Source of the DNA: Candidatus Schekmanbacteria bacterium RIFCSPLOWO2_02_FULL_38_14
GTDB lineage: Bacteria > Schekmanbacteria > GWA2-38-11
DNA length: 18,156 bases
Assembly (NCBI GenBank): GCA_001790855.1
Contig: MGDH01000011.1
Location: forward strand, 246,245-264,400
Direction of reading: 5' to 3'
Shown here: positions 13,866 through 18,156 of the stretch, in pieces
How the letters are laid out: each line of letters starts with the position of its first letter
Numbering within the stretch: position 1 is the first letter of the stretch
Position numbers and translations under genes: made by a program
The notes under the pieces: generated by a model
The model's input: only the letters and a program-made list of their open reading frames with translations
Database searches by the model: none
Told to the model about the DNA's origin: nothing

Positions 13866-14552
13866 TTATTGCAGAATGGAGATAAAACCTGCTTTACCAA
13901 GGTCAAAACTATTTTTAAGATATTTTTCAAGAACTGCTTCAATATCGCTGAAATCTTTAAAAGAGGAATGAGGAAGGTTGTTTTTCCTGCAGTAATGCGT
14001 GAGTTTTCCTTTGGAAAACGTGTATGTGACTTTTTCTGAAAGGCAAAAATCACTTCTTCCGTCGCCAATATGAAATATTTTATATCCATTACTTAACTTT
14101 TTAGCCACACTGCATTTGCATATGCCAAATGAACAGTCTTTACCACTGTATGGGAATATTGTCTTTAGACCATTACCATTGTTTTCAATTTTATTTGCGA
14201 AAAGAGGAACACCTTTTATACCCGCATTTAAAAGAATCCGTTTAATAAAAATATCAAACCCATCGCTTATGATTGCAAAAGGAATCTGATTTTCTCTGAG
14301 AAAATCTATAAACGGGAAAAAACTCTTGTTTGGAGAAAAGCAATCTACATATTCCAAAAGCCTTTCAATAGGAGAGTCTACAAGGGAAAACTGGAGAGAA
14401 AGGCATTCCCTTGAACCAATAATCCCCTGCTCCCACTGCCTTTCAATCTCTTCCCATTCGGGTTTTGCAAAGGCTTTTAAAATCTCATCAGTTATATCAG
14501 AATCAGTTATTGTCCCGTCAAAATCTATTGAAACAAATATCTTTGGTTTCAT
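13866..14552 (-). CDS. MtnX-like HAD-superfamily phosphatase
   Basis: A 228-residue HAD subfamily IB phosphatase. Motif I DFDGTITD gives nucleophile D10 and acid D12. Motif II is IISDGFD (S96). The motif III lysine is in VAKKLSNG (K151/K152). Motif IV is HIGDGRSDFC. The DSDITDEIL and WEQGIIGSREC segments are typical of MtnX (2-hydroxy-3-keto-5-methylthiopentenyl-1-phosphate phosphatase) and phosphoserine-phosphatase relatives, but no other methionine-salvage gene is present. A pathway-specific sugar- or lipid-phosphate phosphatase is therefore more likely. C140, C145 and C147 cluster in the cap/core linker. It is the first gene of the long leftward operon. Its ATG lacks a clear ribosome binding site. 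A weak TATACT on the minus strand near 14630 may be the -10. Confidence 0.8.
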   Translation of the reverse strand: MKPKIFVSIDFDGTITDSDITDEILKAFAKPEWEEIERQWEQGIIGSRECLSLQFSLVDSPIERLLEYVDCFSPNKSFFPFIDFLRENQIPFAIISDGFDIFIKRILLNAGIKGVPLFANKIENNGNGLKTIFPYSGKDCSFGICKCSVAKKLSNGYKIFHIGDGRSDFCLSEKVTYTFSKGKLTHYCRKNNLPHSSFKDFSDIEAVLEKYLKNSFDLGKAGFISILQ

Positions 14553-14677
14553 ATGTTTTGCCTATAGCATTAAAAATTTTTTCTCTCTTTACTTTCCCCT
14601 AATTCCTTTTTTACAAAGCTACTAGTATATATATCTTTTCTAAATTTTAAACAATAAAAAAAGACAAGTTCAATAAT

Positions 14678-15079
14678 CTAACGCAACACTTTGGTATCAT
14701 AGAGGGTAGCTAAAGGAGGTATCCCTTTCCTTATACCAAACAATGTTCCCTCGTCTTCAATCATAGTCCATTCTGCCCATAATCCGTGTGTCTTTAGCTT
14801 GTGGTCTATCTCCTTCTGACCAAACTTCTCATTCTTTCTTCTGTCAATTATCCCTGAATATACCTTGAAGTAGGTGTCAGCCATGTTTTTGAAAAATTCA
14901 AAATCCTTTTCATCAAGCTTGAATGAATATATTCCTGCATAGCTTCCTACCTTCTCGCCTTTATAGTCCTTTCCGTGCCTCTTGCAAAGCTCTTTCATTG
15001 CATCGCCAAAGAGTTTATTATCGTTTTCATTTAAATAATACGGAAAAATATCAGTTTCTCCTGCAAGAACTATTTTGAT
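14678..15079 (-). pseudogene. 5'-truncated, divergent coproporphyrinogen III oxidase (HemF-like) remnant
   Basis: The minus-strand frame is open from 15079 to the stop at 14678 (133 codons), with a stop at 15082-15080 just before it. Only one ATG lies inside, at 14998. The translation upstream of that ATG already matches HemF: AGETDIFPYYLNEND fits the conserved GGGxDLTPYY..EED block, followed by MKELCKRHG. The 3' part IIDRRKN...EDEGTLFGI fits VERRK...DRGTLFGLQ. Compared with intact HemF (about 300 residues), the N-terminal half is gone. A stretch of about 17 residues in the middle and the C-terminal tail also appear missing. No start codon is available at the homology edge. It is either a decayed gene or a highly reduced relative; I favour decay. 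Family assignment is from remembered motifs. Confidence 0.55.
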
Positions 15080-15110
15080 TTACAAAAATTTTCTTGATTA
15101 CTTATTCAAT

Positions 15111-15140
15111 CTGCGTAATCTGTCTACAATCAGCGTAATC
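15111..15140. repeat. Direct repeat CTGCGTAATC / CAGCGTAATC before the flavoprotein gene
   Basis: Ten-base units at 15111-15120 and 15131-15140 differ at one position and are offset by 20 bases. They lie in the 5' region of the flavoprotein gene and could be a regulator site or simple intergenic repeat debris. Confidence 0.4.
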
Positions 15141-15159
15141 AATTTTAAAGGAGGTAATT

Positions 15160-15735
15160 ATGAAAATTCTCGGCATCTGTGCCAGCTTAAGGGAAGACAG
15201 CAATACAAACAAAATAGTAAAAAAAATAGTTGAAGCATCAGGTTGCGATTATGAGCTCGTCTATCTAAAAGACCTTGAAATCAAGCCATGCACAGGCTGC
15301 TATAACTGCATGATGACTGAAGGGCAGTGCAGTCAGATGGATGGGATGCAAAGCCTTTATGAAAAAATGATGAATGCTGGGGCAATGGTATTCGGGGCAC
15401 CAACATATTTCCTTGATGTCTCAGGGGTTGCCAAATGCTTTATTGACAGAACTATGGCTATTTTCTACCGCGGAGTCGGGGAGAATGCAGAAATCGAAGT
15501 TCTCGGGAAAAGGCCTCTTGCAGGAAGACCTGCTGTCCCTGTTACAACTGTAGCAGGAAACGGACACCTTAGAGCCATTGAAACAATCAAGACATACTTT
15601 CAGGTCAACAAAATGAAAATAGTTGATGAAATCGCTGAACCGGTTGGAATGGGTGATGTAAGCGATATGCCTGAGATTATGCAGAAGGCTGAAAAGGCAG
15701 GGAAGAAACTTGGAGAAATATTGAGAAAAAAATAA
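15160..15735 (+). CDS. Iron-sulfur flavoprotein (Isf-type), NAD(P)H-dependent FMN reductase family
   Basis: A 191-residue flavodoxin-like protein. The N-terminus ILGICASLREDSNTNKI forms the FMN phosphate loop. PCTGCYNCMMTEGQC contains C44, C47, C50 and C57, the compact C-x2-C-x2-C-x6-C motif that holds a [4Fe-4S] cluster in the Isf family of anaerobes. FGAPTYFLDVSG is the second FMN contact. Isf proteins shuttle electrons from ferredoxin to oxygen, peroxide or other acceptors. The C-terminal half (about 110-191) keeps the family's GNGHLRAIETI segment. Start: ATG after a strong AAAGGAGG seven bases upstream. The following permease begins two bases after its stop, which implies a shared message. 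Confidence 0.85.
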   Translation: MKILGICASLREDSNTNKIVKKIVEASGCDYELVYLKDLEIKPCTGCYNCMMTEGQCSQMDGMQSLYEKMMNAGAMVFGAPTYFLDVSGVAKCFIDRTMAIFYRGVGENAEIEVLGKRPLAGRPAVPVTTVAGNGHLRAIETIKTYFQVNKMKIVDEIAEPVGMGDVSDMPEIMQKAEKAGKKLGEILRKK

Positions 15736-15737
15736 AG

Positions 15738-17090
15738 ATGCTTGAGAAGATTTTCAAATTAAAAGAAGCTGGCACAACCGTTAAAACAGAAATAATTGCA
15801 GGCATTGTTACCTTCATGACCCTCTCCTACATCATCTTTGTCCAGCCTGCAATCTTAAGCAATCCAAACGGACCGGCAATGGATTTTGGTTCTGTGATGG
15901 TAGCAACCTGTATAGCAAGCGCTATTGCTACCTTTTTAATGGGCTTGCTTGCAAATTATCCCATAGCCTTAGCACCTGCAATGGGACATAATTTTTTCTT
16001 TGCATTTACTGTCTGCGGTTCTGCTGCAATTGGAGGAATGGGTTATCCATGGCAGGTTGCCCTTGGGGCTAATTTTATTGCAGGCGCTATTTTCATTCTC
16101 ATATCCCGATGGGGGCTGAGAGAACTTATCCTTACAGCAATACCTGATTCCCTCAAACACGCGATTGCCGTAGGAATAGGACTGCTGATTGCCTTTCTTG
16201 GATTTGAATGGGGAGGACTTGTTATTCCCTCTCCGGGAACCTTTGTTACTCTTGGAAATTTAAAAACCCCGGAAGTCATTCTCACAATTTTTGGAATAAT
16301 CCTTATTGCCTCGCTGATGTCTCTGAAAATTAGCGGAGCGCTTCTCTGGGGAATAATTGCTACCGCGGTTTTGGGAATGCCAATGGGAATTGTAAAATAT
16401 CAGGGAATCATCAGTGCTCCTCCTTCCATAAAACCGACTTTCTTAAAACTTGATATCTTGGGTGTATTTACCCAGCCCGGTTTCATTACTGTCATATTCG
16501 TACTCTTCCTTCTTGCCATTTTTGATACTGTTGGAACACTTGTCGGAGTATGTGAAAGAGCAGGGCTTATGAAAAACGGAAAATTGCCAAATGCGCAGAA
16601 AGCACTTTTTTCTGATGCAGTGGGGACAACAACAGGCACACTCTTTGGAACATCCACTATTACCTGCTACATAGAAAGCGCAGCCGGAGTATCAGAGGGA
16701 GGTAGAACAGGTCTTGCAAATATGGTAACAGGGTTTCTTATGCTTATATCTTTGTTTTTTTATCCCCTTGTTAAAATGATTGGTGGAGGGTATCAGACAG
16801 CAAAGGGAAACATCCTCTACCCTGTGATTGCCCCTGCGCTGATAATTGTTGGAAGCATGATGATTCAGAGTGTAAAAAAAATAAACTGGGATGACCCGAC
16901 AGAATCAATTCCGAGTTTTCTTACTCTTACCATTATGCAGTATGCCTTCAGCATCACTGAAGGAATCTCATTTGGATTTATTTCATATTCATTTCTTAAA
17001 TTAATCTCTGGCAGGGCAAAAGAGGTCCACTGGATTGTCTATGTGTTTTCAGTGCTGTTTCTTGTGAGATATATTTTCCTCACCCGTTAG
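15738..17090 (+). CDS. NCS2-family purine permease (AzgA/PbuG type)
   Basis: A 450-residue membrane protein with about 12-14 hydrophobic segments, of usual length for AzgA-type adenine/guanine/hypoxanthine:proton symporters. Diagnostic segments are the N-terminal TEIIAGIVTFMTLSYIIFV, the transmembrane-3 LAPAMGHNFFFAF, the substrate-site AIFDTVGTLVGVCERAGLM, and GTSTITCYIESAAGVSEGGR. In characterised relatives the third segment reads APGMGLNAFF; the His here in place of Leu and the Phe runs are minor departures. The start codon is two bases after the flavoprotein stop, with no separate ribosome binding site, so translation is probably coupled. The exact purine cannot be told. Confidence 0.88.
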   Translation: MLEKIFKLKEAGTTVKTEIIAGIVTFMTLSYIIFVQPAILSNPNGPAMDFGSVMVATCIASAIATFLMGLLANYPIALAPAMGHNFFFAFTVCGSAAIGGMGYPWQVALGANFIAGAIFILISRWGLRELILTAIPDSLKHAIAVGIGLLIAFLGFEWGGLVIPSPGTFVTLGNLKTPEVILTIFGIILIASLMSLKISGALLWGIIATAVLGMPMGIVKYQGIISAPPSIKPTFLKLDILGVFTQPGFITVIFVLFLLAIFDTVGTLVGVCERAGLMKNGKLPNAQKALFSDAVGTTTGTLFGTSTITCYIESAAGVSEGGRTGLANMVTGFLMLISLFFYPLVKMIGGGYQTAKGNILYPVIAPALIIVGSMMIQSVKKINWDDPTESIPSFLTLTIMQYAFSITEGISFGFISYSFLKLISGRAKEVHWIVYVFSVLFLVRYIFLTR

Positions 17091-17136
17091 TATAATTCAT
17101 TAAGAAATATCTTAAATCTACACCTTTTCTTGACAG

Positions 17137-17223
17137 GTGGTTTTTATTGACTATAATGAAAAACAGATTGCTGCTTGTTTGGATTACGCCCGTGAGTCAT
17201 CAGAGTTTGAGGTCGCAGTTTAA
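17137..17223 (+). pseudogene. C-terminal remnant of a DUF433-type antitoxin
   Basis: Reading from 17137, 28 codons end at TAA 17221-17223. The encoded FIDYNEKQIAACLDYARES matches the last helix of DUF433/VapB45-type antitoxins, whose end usually reads like LT-x2-x-I-x-ACL-x-YA. A stop (TGA 17131-17133) lies just upstream in frame, and the main DUF433 core is absent, so this is a relic or a recombination junction. No matching DUF5615 toxin follows; instead the MazF gene ends 19 bases further on. Confidence 0.4.
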
Positions 17224-17241
17224 TGAAGCAGCAAACTTGCT

Positions 17242-17580
17242 CTATAACCCCAAGGTCTTTCGCAAGGCAATTTCAATAGATTGCATATCCTTAGGTGGCA
17301 TTACTCCTAATCTTCGATGAATCATGGATTGCTTTATTGTTCTCAAGATTCCTGTTGCTACGGAAGGGTAAAGAAGGCCTGCTTCTTTCCAGCCTGCGAT
17401 GCGATAATCCCCGGCCAATAAACGATTAACATTGCTAGTAATTGCTAAAACAATAACTTCTTTCCTACCTCGCTGATATGAGTCAGTGCTAACAATTACA
17501 GCAGGGCGATATTTTATTCCTGTCTCATCAGCGTAAATAAAACTTACAAGAACTACATCCCCTCTGTTATAAGCGGTCAT
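17242..17580 (-). CDS. MazF/PemK-type toxin endoribonuclease
   Basis: A 112-residue protein of typical MazF length. The N-terminal RGDVVLVSF and KYRPAVIVSTDSYQRG form the SH3-like barrel with the catalytic Arg (R25) region. EVIVLAITSNVNR carries the conserved Thr/Ser used in RNA cleavage, and the middle LLYPSVATGILRTIKQSMI is the barrel's PS.... .I.t... strand. C-terminal helix: SIEIALRKTLGL. MazF proteins cut mRNA at short sequences and are neutralised by an adjacent antitoxin. The start overlaps the end of the antitoxin gene by 14 bases. All expected core parts are present, so it is probably active. Confidence 0.9.
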   Translation of the reverse strand: MTAYNRGDVVLVSFIYADETGIKYRPAVIVSTDSYQRGRKEVIVLAITSNVNRLLAGDYRIAGWKEAGLLYPSVATGILRTIKQSMIHRRLGVMPPKDMQSIEIALRKTLGL

Positions 17581-17833
17581 AAGCAGAATCTTTATCGTTA
17601 TCCCATAGCTCAGCTAAAACAGGATCAGCTTTAGAGGTTAATGCAAGAATATTCTCTCTTACTTCATGCTCTTCTAAGTCTTCCTCAAGCCGAGATTCAA
17701 TAGCATGAAGTAGATATTGTCGTACACTCATATCTCGCTTGGCTGCTGCCAAACGTATACGACGACGGATTTCCTGATCCACATCTACACTGATTCTTGG
17801 TCTCTTAACAGAAGAACTCATCTCCTTTGCCAT
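17567..17833 (-). CDS. Ribbon-helix-helix antitoxin of the MazF toxin
   Basis: An 88-residue protein. After a short basic N-terminus, RPRISVDVDQEIRRRIRLAA forms the strand and first helix, and MSVRQYLLHAIESRLEEDL the second helix, of an RHH (CopG/Arc-like) DNA-binding dimer. The acidic tail ELWDNDKDSAYDRL is typical of the toxin-binding part. The start is the ATG at 17833, eight bases after AAGGAGGT. Upstream in-frame codons to 17899 lie across the promoter and are not coding. Its promoter contains a palindrome, so it very likely represses its own operon. Gene order antitoxin-toxin with a 14-base overlap is standard for such modules. Confidence 0.88.
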   Translation of the reverse strand: MAKEMSSSVKRPRISVDVDQEIRRRIRLAAAKRDMSVRQYLLHAIESRLEEDLEEHEVRENILALTSKADPVLAELWDNDKDSAYDRL

Positions 17834-17857
17834 AATATTTACCTCCTTACCCCCATA

Positions 17858-17886
17858 AATATATAGCAATAACACCTTGGTGTCAA
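17858..17886 (-). promoter_or_regulatory. Promoter of the antitoxin-mazF operon with palindromic operator
   Basis: On the minus strand, TTGACA (17886-17881) and TATATT (17863-17858) are separated by 17 bases, the same hexamers and spacing as at 4823-4795. ACACC-TT-GGTGT at 17872-17883 is a five-base-pair inverted repeat overlapping the -35. A half-match ACACCA lies at 17914-17919. The palindrome is a good binding site for the RHH antitoxin. Confidence 0.7.
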
Positions 17887-18156
17887 TGGCAATTATCAAC
17901 CTTCACTCAAAAAACACCAAAGGAGTTATGATTTTGAAAACCCCTGCAAATGATACTTCGACTGCGCTCAGTATCAACCCTGAGCAAACCTTAGCTTTTA
18001 AGCAGAGGAGTCGAATGGGTTGATTTTGCAATCCCCTGTATCAAAAAGTTTTATATTTGCAAACTCTCGCCTTATTTCTTCAATGCAAGCTATGATTTCT
18101 TAACCCTGGCAATTGCAGATAACGTTTACGTTGCAAAAGAAGCCCGAAGGGTTTGG
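17887..18156. repeat. Gene-free end region with a degenerate intergenic inverted repeat
   Basis: The last part of the window has no supportable gene. TTCGACT (17957-17963) and AGTCGAA (18009-18015) form an outer stem around an inner GCTCAG (17966-17971)/CTGAGC (17980-17985) hairpin. This is a decayed copy of the common TTCGACTGCGCTCAG...CTGAGC...GTCGAA intergenic repeat. A frame without a start codon stays open from 17995 to the window end, but nothing in it is recognised with confidence. Confidence 0.45.

Noticed and set aside
13866-14552. Naming the HAD gene mtnX
   Set aside because: The motifs fit the MtnX-like group, but no other methionine-salvage gene is in the window and the operon points to a different pathway.
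17834-17899. Longer N-terminus for the RHH antitoxin starting near 17899
   Set aside because: It would cover the promoter and ribosome binding site; the ATG at 17833 has an ideal AAGGAGGT, and the RHH domain begins soon after it.
17995-18156. 54-codon plus-strand frame open to the window end (…LTLAIADNVYVAKEARR…)
   Set aside because: It faintly recalls the end of a PIN-type toxin but lacks a start codon, begins inside the degenerate repeat and misses the expected spacing of PIN motifs.

Overview
The window is about 18 kb of AT-rich bacterial DNA. By eye it is below 40% G+C, apart from some short GC-rich hairpin repeats between genes. It looks like chromosome from an uncultivated, probably anaerobic Gram-negative-type bacterium. 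The pointers are an iron-sulfur flavoprotein with the compact cysteine motif, a B12/radical-SAM enzyme, a degenerate HemF-like fragment, hairpin repeats of a type seen in many environmental genomes, and two toxin-antitoxin-type loci. The phylum cannot be fixed from the sequence. A Nitrospirota-, Schekmanbacteria- or deltaproteobacteria-like source is only a guess.

Layout. 1-1347 (+) is the 3' part of a CrtI/phytoene-desaturase-like flavoprotein; its start lies before the window. Convergent to it, a leftward group at 3527-1378 encodes a PD-(D/E)XK nuclease-like protein, a DUF2007-type protein and a NicO/UreH-like metal transporter with a histidine-rich loop. A second leftward pair (4762-3775) encodes a small basic protein and a nucleotidyltransferase. 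It is preceded by a near-consensus promoter wrapped in four alternating copies of a 12-bp operator-like motif. Rightward genes follow: ribonuclease HI (4928-5374), a patch of hairpins and heptamer repeats, and a metallo-beta-lactamase-fold hydrolase (5503-6129).

The main block, 6200-14552, looks like one biosynthetic locus. A tightly packed leftward operon (14552 to 8989) encodes an MtnX-like HAD phosphatase, a class III aminotransferase with an inserted four-cysteine segment, an SMR/EamA-like four-helix transporter, an alpha/beta hydrolase with Cys in place of the Ser nucleophile, a DegT/StrS-type aminotransferase and a FemAB/GNAT-like transferase. Convergent to it is an arginase-fold enzyme (8098-8994, +). 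Divergent from that, a second leftward unit encodes another SMR-like transporter and a cobalamin-binding radical SAM enzyme. Two PLP aminotransferases, a phosphatase, a radical SAM enzyme, an acyl/aminoacyl-type transferase and two half-size drug/lipid-type transporters suggest synthesis and membrane translocation of an aminated small molecule, sugar or lipid. No product can be named. This locus is the best candidate here for an undescribed system.

14678-15079 (-) is a 5'-truncated HemF-like relic. An iron-sulfur flavoprotein (15160-15735) and an NCS2/AzgA-type purine permease (15738-17090) form a rightward pair. A short remnant of a DUF433-type antitoxin (17137-17223) is followed by a leftward RHH antitoxin/MazF toxin operon (17833-17242) with its own consensus-like promoter and palindromic operator. 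The last ~270 bases hold a degenerate intergenic inverted repeat and no supportable gene.
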